This document shows positions 1-8,347 of a stretch of 64,000 nt of DNA, in pieces. The notes under the pieces are model-generated. The model searched no databases. It saw only the letters and a program-made list of their open reading frames with translations, and had not been told where the DNA came from. The position numbers and the translations under genes are program-made. The stretch is from DASXMT01 sp963781305 (GTDB taxonomy: Bacteria; Actinomycetota; Acidimicrobiia; Acidimicrobiales; RAAP-2): positions 1,612,001-1,676,000 of the forward strand of contig CAWAFL010000011.1 in the NCBI GenBank assembly GCA_963781305.1, given 5' to 3'. Within the stretch, counting starts at the first letter, position 1. Each line of letters opens with the position of its first letter.

Positions 1-2
1 TG

Positions 3-68
3 GAGGAGGCCTTCGCCCGGATGCAGCGAGGCGAGGTTCTCCGCTCCGTGGTCACGCTCGACCGATGA
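3..68 (+). CDS. C-terminal end of S-(hydroxymethyl)mycothiol dehydrogenase-like zinc alcohol dehydrogenase (partial)
   Basis: Only the last 21 codons are present; the gene enters from the left edge. The tail contains EAFARMQRGEVLRSVV, the usual C-terminus of class III-type medium-chain alcohol dehydrogenases, notably the actinobacterial mycothiol-dependent formaldehyde dehydrogenase (MscR). Its TGA overlaps the ATG of the metallo-beta-lactamase-fold gene (ATGA), so the two are translationally coupled. The same order, MscR then an MBL hydrolase, is found in mycobacteria (Rv2259-Rv2260), which supports the identification. Another Zn-dependent alcohol dehydrogenase cannot be excluded from so short a tail. 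Confidence 0.7.
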   Translation, partial: EEAFARMQRGEVLRSVVTLDR

Positions 69-685
69 TCGAGCGCGTCACCACCGCGGGCACGTTCTCC
101 CTCGACGGTCAGGATTTCGACGTCGAGAACAACATCTGGTTGGTGGGGGACGACCGACGGATCATCGTCATCGACGCTGCCCACGATCATCGTCCCATCG
201 TTGAGGCCGTCGGTGATCGGCACACGGTGGCCATCGTCGCCACCCACGGCCACAACGATCACATCAACGCGGCGGCGGCGCTGTCCGATGTGCTCGACGC
301 CCCCATCTGGCTGCACCCCGACGACTTGATGCTGTGGCGACAGGTGTATCCCGACCGGGAGCCCGACCGCCCACTGGCCGACGGTCAGGACCTGGCCGTG
401 GGTAACACCATCCTCCGGGTCATGCACACGCCCGGCCATTCACCGGGAGGGGTGTCGTTGTACCACGCCGCCGGAGGCGTCGTGTTCTCGGGTGACACCC
501 TGTTCCAGGGAGGACCGGGAGCCACCGGACGTTCGTTCTCCGACTTCCCGACCATCATCGAGTCGATCCGGGAGCGGCTGATGACGTTGCCCGACGATAC
601 GAGGGTGCTCCCGGGCCACGGCGAGGAGACGACCATCGGCGGCGAGGCCTCGGGCGTTCCCGAGTGGTTGGCACGCGGGCACTAG
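65..685 (+). CDS. MBL-fold metallo-hydrolase, partner of mycothiol formaldehyde dehydrogenase
   Basis: The 206-residue protein carries the metallo-beta-lactamase zinc motif THGHNDH near residues 60-66, a downstream metal His in HTPGHSPGG (about 122-130), the bridging Asp in FSGDTLF (about 141-147) and the last His in LPGHGEET (about 184-191). The family is glyoxalase II-like and hydrolyses thioesters or related esters. It is coupled by a 4-base overlap to the mycothiol dehydrogenase tail, so a role in processing S-formylmycothiol or a related mycothiol conjugate is likely but inferred from context. Cytoplasmic; no signal peptide seen. Confidence 0.85.
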   Translation: MIERVTTAGTFSLDGQDFDVENNIWLVGDDRRIIVIDAAHDHRPIVEAVGDRHTVAIVATHGHNDHINAAAALSDVLDAPIWLHPDDLMLWRQVYPDREPDRPLADGQDLAVGNTILRVMHTPGHSPGGVSLYHAAGGVVFSGDTLFQGGPGATGRSFSDFPTIIESIRERLMTLPDDTRVLPGHGEETTIGGEASGVPEWLARGH

Positions 686-697
686 CAAAGACAGGGG

Positions 698-1432
698 ATG
701 GGAATGCAAGTCGACGGATTCGTCTTGGTCCACGGGGCCTTCCACGGCGCCTGGTGTTGGGATGAGGTGCGCGCCAAGCTGGGTCTTCCGGCGGTGGCGG
801 TGGACCTGCCCGGTCGGGGGAGGCGCCCCCTGACCGACGACCCGGTCACCATCGACCAGTGTGCGGACGCGGTGATAGCCGATGCCGACGCCGCCGGGCT
901 GTCTCGCTTCGTGTTGGTCGGTCACTCCTTGGGGGGCCAGACCATCACCGAGGTAGCCAACGGCCACGCCGATCGCATCGCCCATCTGGTCTACCTGGCG
1001 GCCATGGCCTTCCCGCCGGGCCGCTCGGTGGCCGATCACTACTTCCCCGGTGATTCGTTGCCGGTCGACGGTCCTGCCGGCGTCGTTCCGCTCATGGATG
1101 AGGAGAGCGCCCATCAGATGTTCGCCGGCGACCTGAGCCCCGAAGCGTTCGCTCCCGTCTATGCCCAATGCGTTCCTGAGCCCGGCGGGCTCTTCCGGGC
1201 CGCGGTGTCCGGCTACCAGTCCGGCGTGCCGGCCACGTACGTCCGTTGTACCCGCGACGGGACCGTCGATGCTGCCATCACCGCGGACATGGTGGCCACC
1301 CTCCGGCCGTCGGTGCTCCAGGACATCGACGCCGATCACGACATCATGTTGTCCCAACCCGGGGTGGTGGCCGACCTCTTGAACGGCGTAGCCGCCGACC
1401 TGGCGTCGGGCCAGGAGACACCGGCCGGCTGA
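698..1432 (+). CDS. alpha/beta hydrolase
   Basis: The 244-residue protein begins with the HGAFHGAWCW oxyanion-hole loop typical of the esterase / hydroxynitrile-lyase branch of alpha/beta hydrolases. The nucleophile elbow GHSLGG is near residues 75-80, an Asp-rich segment TRDGTVD lies near 183-189 and a catalytic-His candidate (DADHDIMLSQP) near the end. Substrate unknown. It starts 12 bases after the MBL gene and probably shares its transcript. Either ATG 698 or ATG 704 may be used; GGGGATGGGA before 704 could serve as ribosome binding site. Confidence 0.85.
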   Translation: MGMQVDGFVLVHGAFHGAWCWDEVRAKLGLPAVAVDLPGRGRRPLTDDPVTIDQCADAVIADADAAGLSRFVLVGHSLGGQTITEVANGHADRIAHLVYLAAMAFPPGRSVADHYFPGDSLPVDGPAGVVPLMDEESAHQMFAGDLSPEAFAPVYAQCVPEPGGLFRAAVSGYQSGVPATYVRCTRDGTVDAAITADMVATLRPSVLQDIDADHDIMLSQPGVVADLLNGVAADLASGQETPAG

Positions 1433-1434
1433 GC

Positions 1435-1794
1435 ATGGTCGGTGCCGCCACACCAGTCGAGGCGCCCCGGTGCTCTTGGTGCCGCCGCCCGCTGCCTGCT
1501 CCGAGCGGGCCGGGCCGTCCCCGGCAGTTCTGCAGCCGGTCGCACCGTCAGCGGGCCTACGAGGCCCGAAGGAGAGCCGAGTCGCTCAACCTTCCCGAAG
1601 GGCAGGTGGTAGTGACCCAAGGCGAGCTTCAGCGGCTACACGACCGCCTCTACCGGCTGGAGGCAGCCCTGGAGGATGTTGACGCCGATCTGGCCGGGCA
1701 GCCGTCCGCCCAGGCCTACCGGCAGGCCTTCGAGCACCTCTACGAAGCAGCCAAGGACGTGGCCGGGGTGGTGATCGAGCCGGCCACCGAGTGA
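1435..1794 (+). CDS. small zinc-finger-like protein of unknown function
   Basis: The 119-residue protein starts 2 bases after the hydrolase stop. The N-terminus has a CSWC pair and then RQFCSRSHRQRAYEARRR, a four-ligand (CxxC...C...H) zinc-ribbon-like layout followed by a basic helix. The rest, about residues 60-115, is predicted helical and acidic. Small proteins with this CxxCxRPLP...QFCS..CRQRAY pattern are frequent in actinobacteria without known function; nucleic-acid binding is a guess from the basic segment. Confidence 0.65.
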   Translation: MVGAATPVEAPRCSWCRRPLPAPSGPGRPRQFCSRSHRQRAYEARRRAESLNLPEGQVVVTQGELQRLHDRLYRLEAALEDVDADLAGQPSAQAYRQAFEHLYEAAKDVAGVVIEPATE

Positions 1795-1807
1795 GGCGAC
1801 GGTCGGG

Positions 1808-2308
1808 TTACTGGGCCGACAATGACCGAGTGCGGTCCCGCTCCACATCAAGGATCTCGTCCATCACCAGCCGTCCGTCGGCCGGCAGGTCGAGCGGAGC
1901 GGGTGCGGCGATCACGGGAAGCGAAGTGAGCCTGATGGTGTGCTCGCGGACGTGGGCGGAGAACAACCGCCCCAAGCGGCGTCTCCGGCGCGTGCCCACA
2001 ACGATGGCATCGGCCGACAAATCGGCAGCCGAGGCGACGATGTGTTGGGGAACCTGACGATAGGAGGCCCGCGGCGCGCTTCCGGTCACCCGGAGCCCTT
2101 GGGCCCGCAACAGGTCGACCGCGCCGGTGAGCAGCTCGGTGGCTTCGGCGTTGGTATGGACGGGTATGCCCCGGCTCCCGACGATGTACTCGTTCACATA
2201 GAGCACATGGACGACGGCTCCGCTCTGCTGGGCGAGAGCGCCGGCGAAGCTGAGCGTGACATCGGACCTCTCGGTGCCATCGATGGCTACTAGCAGTCGT
2301 TGGAACAT
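1808..2308 (-). CDS. universal stress protein (UspA family)
   Basis: 166 residues. It opens with FQRLLVAIDGTERSD, the first beta strand and ATP-site Asp of UspA-like proteins. A G-x2-R-x-like segment VVGTRRRRRLGRLFSAH followed by VIAAPAPL corresponds to the C-terminal nucleotide-binding part, but it lacks the textbook G-x2-G-x9-G-S/T spacing, so ATP binding is uncertain. Convergent with the zinc-finger gene. GAGG lies just before the start. Confidence 0.85.
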   Translation of the reverse strand: MFQRLLVAIDGTERSDVTLSFAGALAQQSGAVVHVLYVNEYIVGSRGIPVHTNAEATELLTGAVDLLRAQGLRVTGSAPRASYRQVPQHIVASAADLSADAIVVGTRRRRRLGRLFSAHVREHTIRLTSLPVIAAPAPLDLPADGRLVMDEILDVERDRTRSLSAQ

Positions 2309-2484
2309 GGAGCCTCAAATTGTGAAACGAGCGGTCGACTGACGCCCGTGGATTGTTTCCAGCATGTTAACGCAGCTGAGCTGGTTTCGGACGGTTTCGG
2401 TGTCCTAGCCTCGTGGCCCATTACGCAGCCGATCCCGGAAGGAGCAGGCGAGCAGACGACCGGTGCTGGCCGGCCCTGACGTCC

Positions 2485-3231
2485 ATGACATCCATGCCCA
2501 GATGCCTGATTGTGCAGCACGCCGCCCCCGAGTCGGCGTTCACCATCGGCGATGCATTGTCGGCCGCCGATGTGGAGATCGACGCCCGTCGGGTGTTCGC
2601 CGGGGCGGAGGTTCCCCGGCGATGCTCGGACGTGGACGGGCTGGTGATCATGGGAGGTCCCATGTCGGCTCGCTCCGATGAGGGCTTCCCGTCCCGGGAG
2701 GCGGAGCTGGCCCTGATCGCCGATGCCGTCGACCGCCACATCCCGACCCTCGGGATCTGTTTGGGAGCTCAACTGCTGGCCGTGGCCACAGGTGGATCGG
2801 TGCACGCGGGCGCCTCCGGGTCCGAGATCGGTTGGGGCCCCGTCGAGCTGGCTTCGGCGTGCGCCGGAGATGAGCTCTTCGACGGTCTCCCGGGCAACCT
2901 GATCGTGATGCACTGGCATGGGGAGACGTTCTCGCTGCCCCCGGGGGCCGAGCGGCTCGTCGGCAACTCGAATTATCCGAATCAGGCCTTTCGAGTGGGG
3001 GATTCGGCCTGGGGGGTACAGTTCCATCTCGAGGTCACCGAGGCGGCCATCGAAGGCTTTGTCACCGCCTTCGTCGCCGACACCACATCGGTCGAGGGGG
3101 GCGCGGAAGCGATCCGGGCCGCCACCCCGGGAGCCGTCGCCGACCTGTCCGAGGCCAGCGGCCGCGTCTGCCAACGCTTTGCCGGCCTGGTAGCCGCGCA
3201 CGCCAGCAGGAACGATCCGATCCTCCTCTAG
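2485..3231 (+). CDS. class I glutamine amidotransferase-like protein
   Basis: 248 residues. The type 1 GATase triad is complete: nucleophile Cys in LGICLGAQLLA (about residue 92), and His and Glu in GVQFHLEV (about 177-179). IMGGPMS near 53 is the oxyanion strand. The protein stands alone with no synthetase partner, as in the YjdB/GuaA-like stand-alone group that often acts on gamma-glutamyl compounds; substrate unknown. An in-frame GTG exists at 2413, but homology begins at MPRCLIVQH, so ATG 2485 (or 2494) is chosen; neither has a strong ribosome binding site. Confidence 0.75.
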   Translation: MTSMPRCLIVQHAAPESAFTIGDALSAADVEIDARRVFAGAEVPRRCSDVDGLVIMGGPMSARSDEGFPSREAELALIADAVDRHIPTLGICLGAQLLAVATGGSVHAGASGSEIGWGPVELASACAGDELFDGLPGNLIVMHWHGETFSLPPGAERLVGNSNYPNQAFRVGDSAWGVQFHLEVTEAAIEGFVTAFVADTTSVEGGAEAIRAATPGAVADLSEASGRVCQRFAGLVAAHASRNDPILL

Positions 3232-3271
3232 GAGGTTTCTCGAAGCCCACCGGGATCCTTCGCTGTCGCCT

Positions 3272-3308
3272 CTGTTTCCGGCGCGTTCGCCGCCTGTTTC
3301 CGGCGCGT
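3272..3308. repeat. two direct repeats upstream of XRE-cupin regulator
   Basis: CTGTTTCCGGCGCGT occurs at 3272-3286 and again at 3294-3308, identical over 15 bases and 22 bases apart (two helical turns). The position just before the regulator gene and the helical phasing suggest an operator or activator site, but no binding protein is known. Confidence 0.6.
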
Positions 3309-3326
3309 GAACTGTGGCAAAAAGAC

Positions 3327-3341
3327 TTGCCTGAGAGGCAA
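3327..3341. promoter_or_regulatory. inverted repeat operator candidate before XRE-cupin gene
   Basis: TTGCCT-GAG-AGGCAA is a perfect 6-base inverted repeat ending 20 bases before the regulator ATG. XRE-cupin regulators typically bind such TTGC-GCAA palindromes and autoregulate; assignment to this protein is inference. A near-identical site lies at 35648-35662. Confidence 0.5.
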
Positions 3342-3361
3342 ACAAGGCGCAGAGTCAGCAC

Positions 3362-3955
3362 ATGGAGCTCGACGCAGTGCTCACATCCATCGCCGAGGGC
3401 CTTCGGGAGGAACGGATCCGCGCCGGGCTCACCCTGGAGCAGCTGGCCCTCCGGTCCGACCTCTCGATCGCCCACCTCTCCCGACTGGAGTCGGGAGACC
3501 GACAGCCGTCCATCGCCGCGCTGATCACCCTGTCCCGAGCGCTGGGCATCTCCATGAGCGCCCTCCTCGGTGAAGGGAAGGGGGGCTCGGCTCTGGCCGT
3601 CTATGACGACGACGAACCGAAACACGTCGCCAATGGCCTGGCCGTCTCGGCCTGCAGCGGTTTTCCGGGGTCCTCCAACCTGGAGGCGCTGCGCATCATT
3701 ATCGAGACCGACCGCGTGCCCCCACCGCTCGCCCAGCACCGGGGCGAGGAGTGGATACACGTGGTCCGGGGGCGGCTGCGCCTCGAGTACGCGGAGGAGA
3801 CCCACTACGTGGAATGCGGGGCCTCCGCGCACTTCGACGCCGAACAGCCCCACCGGCTGGGGGCCGAAGGAACCACCACCGAGGTGCTGGTGGTGGCGGT
3901 CGACGCCCCTCAGGACTTTCGTCCGCTGTTCCCATCATCGACCTCGGGCCATTAG
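3362..3955 (+). CDS. XRE-family regulator with C-terminal cupin sensor domain
   Basis: 197 residues. Residues about 10-65 form an HTH_3 domain (EERIRAGLTLEQLALRSDLS then HLSRLESGDRQPS). Residues about 115-185 form a small beta-barrel cupin with the conserved HRGEEWIHVVRGRLRL segment. XRE-cupin proteins sense small metabolites and control adjacent catabolic or transport genes. It sits 20 bases upstream of the M24 peptidase and APC permease genes on the same strand, which are the obvious targets. Confidence 0.9.
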   Translation: MELDAVLTSIAEGLREERIRAGLTLEQLALRSDLSIAHLSRLESGDRQPSIAALITLSRALGISMSALLGEGKGGSALAVYDDDEPKHVANGLAVSACSGFPGSSNLEALRIIIETDRVPPPLAQHRGEEWIHVVRGRLRLEYAEETHYVECGASAHFDAEQPHRLGAEGTTTEVLVVAVDAPQDFRPLFPSSTSGH

Positions 3956-3975
3956 GCCCGAACGGAGGTAGTGAG

Positions 3976-4659
3976 ATGACCATGCTTTCCGATCTCGAAG
4001 GCACGGGAGAGAAGTTCTCCCTCGACCAGCTCATGGCGATGCGGAGCCGCACCCGGCGGGCCGTGGGCATGATCGCCGACCAGGTGGAGGTGGGCATGGT
4101 CGAAGAGGACGCCAAGACCATGGCCAGAGACACGCTGGCGAGTATGGGCATGCGCCGCGGCTGGCACCACATCATCGTGCGCTTCGGGCCCAACACCACC
4201 AAGGACTTCATGGAGCGATCGGAGCGGGGGATCGTGCTGGGCGCCGACGACATCTTCTTCGTCGACATCGGTCCCGTGTACGACGGCTGCGAGGGCGACG
4301 CCGGCGACACCTTCGTGGTCGGCGCCGATCCCGAGCACCACCGGGCCAAGGCCGAGGTGCGGACCATCTGGGACCAGGTGCGTGACCGATGGTTCACCGA
4401 CGGCACCACCGGCCGCGAGCTCTACGACTACGCCATCGAGACGGCCGCGGGCTACGGGTGGAAGCTGAACCTCGACCTCTCCGGCCACCGGCTTTCCGAC
4501 TACCCCCATTCAGCCCAATACGACGGATCGCTGGCCGACGTCGATTTCCGGCCTAATCCCAATCTCTGGGTGCTGGAGATTGCCATCGTCCATCCCGATC
4601 GTCCGTTCGGTGCGTTCTACGAGGACCTGCTCCTCGAGGACCAGTCCTTTCCGCAGTAG
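3976..4659 (+). CDS. M24-family metallopeptidase (pita-bread fold)
   Basis: 227 residues with a clean ribosome binding site (GGAGG) before ATG 3976. Metal ligands of the M24 creatinase / methionine-aminopeptidase fold are visible: two Asp in FVDIGPVYDGCEGDAGDTF (about residues 96-113), a His in DLSGHRLSDYPH (about 176), a Glu in WVLEIAIVHPD and a final Glu in FYEDLLLED. It is shorter than aminopeptidase P and lacks the N-terminal creatinase domain. Position between a XRE-cupin regulator and an amino-acid permease suggests peptide or amino-acid-derivative hydrolysis; substrate unknown. Confidence 0.85.
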   Translation: MTMLSDLEGTGEKFSLDQLMAMRSRTRRAVGMIADQVEVGMVEEDAKTMARDTLASMGMRRGWHHIIVRFGPNTTKDFMERSERGIVLGADDIFFVDIGPVYDGCEGDAGDTFVVGADPEHHRAKAEVRTIWDQVRDRWFTDGTTGRELYDYAIETAAGYGWKLNLDLSGHRLSDYPHSAQYDGSLADVDFRPNPNLWVLEIAIVHPDRPFGAFYEDLLLEDQSFPQ

Positions 4660-4772
4660 GCACCAGTCGTTTCCGCAGTCGTAGGCCTTCCGGGCGCCCG
4701 GTGGCGCCGACCCTTTCGCGAGCACATCCCTCCGTCTCATCCGTGGTGGACAATCCACAAGGAGCATTGACC

Positions 4773-6263
4773 GTGACACTGACCCGAGACTCCTCGTCGG
4801 CATTGAAGGTGCAACACCAGGTTGGTCTCCGAAGAAACGTGCTGGGGTTCCCGGCATTGTTCGCCCAGTCGGTGGCGCTGATCTCACCGACGATGACGGC
4901 GGTGCTCATCATCCCGTTGGCGTTTTCCAATGCGGGCGAAGGGACGTGGCTGGCCTACGGGTTCGGCACGGTGATGCTGCTGTTCGTCGTGTTCTGCCTC
5001 AATCAGTTCGCCAAGCGCTCGTCGGTGGCAGGGACCATGTACGCCTATACGGGCCGGGGTCTCGGGCCCAAAGCCGGCGTGCTCTCGGGATGGACGCTCA
5101 TCTGGTCCTACCTCTTCATCGCCGTGGCCGGCATGTGCGGCTTCGCTGTGTTCTGCCAACAGCTGCTGGACGCGCTGGGCTATCACGGCTCGGTACCCCC
5201 GATCATCTTCTTCGCCATCAGCGCCCTGGCCGGGTGGTTCATCGCCTTCAAGGACATACGGGTCTCGTCCATCCTCACCCTGGTGCTCGAGGCCGCTTCA
5301 GTGGCCTGCATCTTGGCCTTGGCCTGCATCGTCTTGTTCAAGCACGGTCTGGCGGTGGACTCGGCACAAACCCACCTGAAGGGGATTCAGGTCCATGGCA
5401 TGGCCCTGGCCGTCGTGGCCTGCATCTTCTCCCTGGTCGGCTTCGAGAGCGCCACCGCCCTCAGCGGTGAAGCGAAGAACCCCAAGAGGAACGTTCCCAA
5501 GGCGGTCATCTGGAGCCTCATTGCCACCGGGGTCTTCTTCGTCTTCATGAGCTACGTCGAGGTGGCCGGCACCCGGGGGTACCACACACCGTTGAGCGGG
5601 TTGGCCGCCCCGCTGAACACGTTGTCGGACATCTACGGAGTCAGCTGGTTCAAGATCCCGTTGTCCATCGGTGCCATGGTCAGCTTCTTCGGGCTCTCCC
5701 TTTCGTGTCTCAACGCCGGGTCCCGGATCATCTACCCGATGGCCCGTCACGGCATCTTCAGCCGGCACCTGGGTCGGGCCCACGCCACCAACCGGACCCC
5801 GCACATCGCCATCACCGTCTACATGATCGTGATCTTCGCCGTGCCCACGATCCTGGAGATCTTCACCAACCCGCTCACCACCTTCGGGGACGCCGGAACC
5901 CTCGCCGCCTTCGGGTTCCTGCTGGCCTACTTCTTGATCACCCTCGCTGCCCCGGTGTTCCTGAAGAAGATCGGTGAGCTTCGTCCGCGCCACGTCGTGC
6001 TGGCAGTGGTGGCCGTGATCTGCCTCCTGGTCCCGACCATCGGCAGCTTCTACCCGCTACCGCCGTACCCGGTCCGGATCTTCCCGTACCTCTTCCTCGC
6101 CTGGATGATCGCTGGCGCAGTATGGCTCTACATCGTCAACCGGCGGCAGCCCGAGATCCTCCCTGCCATCGAGGCCGATCTCGAGCGCGGTCCCGAGCCC
6201 GAGGACGTGGTGATCGACATCCATGACTCCGTGGTCGAGGCGGAGCTGGCCGTCGAGGGGTAA
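4773..6263 (+). CDS. APC-family amino acid/amine permease
   Basis: 496 residues with about 12 hydrophobic segments. The first, FPALFAQSVALISPTMTAVL, is typical of the amino acid-polyamine-organocation superfamily. GTG 4773 is chosen because AAGGAG lies 8 bases upstream (4759-4764) and the first helix starts about 25 residues in; a longer GTG start at 4701 has no ribosome binding site. Third gene of the XRE-cupin / M24 / permease set. It probably imports the substrate (amino acid, polyamine or derivative) handled by the peptidase-like enzyme. Confidence 0.9.
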   Translation: MTLTRDSSSALKVQHQVGLRRNVLGFPALFAQSVALISPTMTAVLIIPLAFSNAGEGTWLAYGFGTVMLLFVVFCLNQFAKRSSVAGTMYAYTGRGLGPKAGVLSGWTLIWSYLFIAVAGMCGFAVFCQQLLDALGYHGSVPPIIFFAISALAGWFIAFKDIRVSSILTLVLEAASVACILALACIVLFKHGLAVDSAQTHLKGIQVHGMALAVVACIFSLVGFESATALSGEAKNPKRNVPKAVIWSLIATGVFFVFMSYVEVAGTRGYHTPLSGLAAPLNTLSDIYGVSWFKIPLSIGAMVSFFGLSLSCLNAGSRIIYPMARHGIFSRHLGRAHATNRTPHIAITVYMIVIFAVPTILEIFTNPLTTFGDAGTLAAFGFLLAYFLITLAAPVFLKKIGELRPRHVVLAVVAVICLLVPTIGSFYPLPPYPVRIFPYLFLAWMIAGAVWLYIVNRRQPEILPAIEADLERGPEPEDVVIDIHDSVVEAELAVEG

Positions 6264-6319
6264 CCGGAAGACGGGGGGCGGCCACGAGGCCTGGCCCTGT
6301 GCCTGCGGCCCAATGGCTG

Positions 6320-7147
6320 TCACGTCCGCCGGTAGGCCCGAACGGCCAGCGGAACGAACACGCCGAAGATCCCGGCCAACCACAGAGCACTCTGCCAGCC
6401 GTGGAGGGCCAGCGGGCCTCCGAGGGCCAGGGCTCGCATTTCGTCGATGACGATGGTCACCGGCTGGTTCTTGGCGAAGGCCTGGAGCCAACCCGGCATC
6501 GAGCTCACCGGTACGAAGGCGGCACTGACGAACGTGAGCGGGAAGAGCCAGATGAGCCCGAAGGAGCCGACCGACTCCTCGTCCCTGATGGCCAGCCCAA
6601 CGTAGGCACTGATCGTGCAGATGGACACGCCGAACACGATCCCCAGAATGATCATGAGGATGGCGGGAATGACACCGTTCTCGAACCGAAAGCCCACCGC
6701 ATACCCGACGACCAGGATCACCAGGACGGTGATGGTCAGGCGAATCGTGTCGGCCAACAGGCGCCCGAGGAGAACCCCAGAGCGAGCCATGGGCATCGAG
6801 CGGAAGCGGTCGATCACGCCCCGCTGAATCTGGCGAGCGAGTGCGATGGCGGTTCCGAACGAGGCGAATGCCGCCGACTGGGCAATGATCCCAGGCATGA
6901 GGAAGTTGACATAGCCACCGGGCACGTTCACGTTGATGGCCCCGCCGAACACGTAGCGGAACAGCAGGACGAACATGACCGGTTGGACGATGGCAAACAC
7001 CAAGAACGCCGGGTTGCGGGCCCAGACCAAAATGTCGCGCCTCGTGAGGGTGCTCATGTCCATCAGGCCGTAGCGCATGCGCTGGATCGGGGGAGGACCG
7101 GGAATATCCAGTGCTTCGAGCACTGGAGCGGATGTGGTGGTGGTCAT
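6320..7147 (-). CDS. ABC-2 type permease of a DrrAB-like exporter
   Basis: 275 residues with six hydrophobic segments. A cytoplasmic N-terminus is followed by LTRRDILVWARNPAFLVFAI, the common first helix of DrrB-like permeases. SMPMARSGVLLGRLLAD matches the ABC-2 coupling region. ATG 7147 overlaps the stop of the ATPase gene (ATGA), so the subunits are translationally coupled. Predicted to export a hydrophobic compound, lipid or drug; substrate not deducible. Confidence 0.9.
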   Translation of the reverse strand: MTTTTSAPVLEALDIPGPPPIQRMRYGLMDMSTLTRRDILVWARNPAFLVFAIVQPVMFVLLFRYVFGGAINVNVPGGYVNFLMPGIIAQSAAFASFGTAIALARQIQRGVIDRFRSMPMARSGVLLGRLLADTIRLTITVLVILVVGYAVGFRFENGVIPAILMIILGIVFGVSICTISAYVGLAIRDEESVGSFGLIWLFPLTFVSAAFVPVSSMPGWLQAFAKNQPVTIVIDEMRALALGGPLALHGWQSALWLAGIFGVFVPLAVRAYRRT

Positions 7148-8202
7148 CACCGGCCTCCTTCCGTCGCCGATTCCGAACGGCGGGCTCGGCGCGATCGTTT
7201 GGGGCCCGCCACGGATTCGGTATCGGTGGCATGCCCGGTCAGTGCGAGAAAGGCATCGTCGAGCGATGGCCGGCGGAGGGCCATCCCCTCGGTGTCGATG
7301 CCCACGGCATCGAGGGCCCGAACGGTTTGGACCAGTGCGTCCGAGCCGCGGTCGCCGACGTGAACGCCGAGCTGTGCTGTCTCGGGGTCGACGTTCGGTT
7401 CGCCGTCGCTCAGCGGCCTGACGGCGTCCACCGCCTCGCCGAGCCGGGCACGGTCGGTGACCACGAACTCGACCACCTCGCCGCCGACCCGGTCCTTCAG
7501 GTCCTGAGCCGTCCCGGCGGCAATGACCCGGCCGTGGTCGATGACGACGATCTCGTCGGCCAGCTCGTCGGCCTCGTCGAGGTACTGGGTGGTCAACAGC
7601 AGCGTGGTGCCGCCGGCCACCAGGTCCCGGATGACATCCCACATGCCGAGGCGACTCCGGGGGTCGAGCCCGGTGGTGGGCTCATCGAGGAAGAGGACAG
7701 CCGGCCGGCCGACGAGGCTGGCAGCCAGGTCGAGGCGCCGCTGCATGCCGCCGGAATAGCCCTTGGACGGACGGTCGGCCGCATCGACGAGGTCGAATCG
7801 CTCGAGGAGCTGAGCGGCGCGCTGCCTGGCCTCACCTTTGTCCAGGTGGTACAAGCGGCCCATGATCTCGAGGTTGTCCCTACCGGTCAGTTCCTCCTGG
7901 ATCGCAGCCGACTGGCCGGCTAGCCCGATGACCTCCCGGACGGCTGCCGCTGAGCGGACGACGTCGCGGCCCTCGATCAGGGCCCGCCCCTGGTCGGGCT
8001 GGAGCAGCGTCGTCAGGATCTTGACCGCGGTGGTCTTGCCGGCACCGTTGGGCCCGAGCACAGCGAGTACCTGCCCTCGTTCGACGGCGAAGTCGACGCC
8101 GCACAATGCCTGCACGTCGCCGAAGGACTTGTGCAAGCCCTCGGCAAGGATTGCTGGACCGCTCCAACCCGTGGACGCATACAGTGCCGTCAAGGTATCC
8201 AC
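7147..8202 (-). CDS. ABC transporter ATP-binding protein (DrrA family)
   Basis: 351 residues. Walker A GPNGAGKTT near residues 50-58, the signature YSGGMQRRLDLA near 143-154, Walker B VLFLDEPTTGLDP near 162-174 and the switch His in LLLTTQYLDEADEL region (Gln replaces the H-loop His, as in many DrrA proteins). The C-terminal 100 residues match the DrrA regulatory extension. First gene of the exporter pair, transcribed leftward and divergent from the methyltransferase gene. Confidence 0.93.
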   Translation of the reverse strand: MDTLTALYASTGWSGPAILAEGLHKSFGDVQALCGVDFAVERGQVLAVLGPNGAGKTTAVKILTTLLQPDQGRALIEGRDVVRSAAAVREVIGLAGQSAAIQEELTGRDNLEIMGRLYHLDKGEARQRAAQLLERFDLVDAADRPSKGYSGGMQRRLDLAASLVGRPAVLFLDEPTTGLDPRSRLGMWDVIRDLVAGGTTLLLTTQYLDEADELADEIVVIDHGRVIAAGTAQDLKDRVGGEVVEFVVTDRARLGEAVDAVRPLSDGEPNVDPETAQLGVHVGDRGSDALVQTVRALDAVGIDTEGMALRRPSLDDAFLALTGHATDTESVAGPKRSRRARRSESATEGGR

Positions 8203-8334
8203 GATAATCGTCCACCTCGGACTTCAAGCGCGTGCGGAGGCACGACGGAACGGGCGAGGTGGAGCGGTCTGTTTGGTCCGAGGCGACCGGATCGGCGATC
8301 GTCGCCCAGGCAGTGATCTCCCTCGAGCGTGCCG

Positions 8335-8340
8335 TAGGGT
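8335..8340 (+). promoter_or_regulatory. -10 element of leaderless methyltransferase promoter
   Basis: TAGGGT (TANNNT pattern) ends 7 bases before ATG 8348 and no Shine-Dalgarno is present, the arrangement expected for a leaderless actinobacterial transcript. Confidence 0.45.
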
Positions 8341-8347
8341 AAGCGTG

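Noticed and set aside
440..1453. Long minus-strand frame over the MBL and hydrolase genes
   Set aside because: Shadow of two recognisable plus-strand enzymes.
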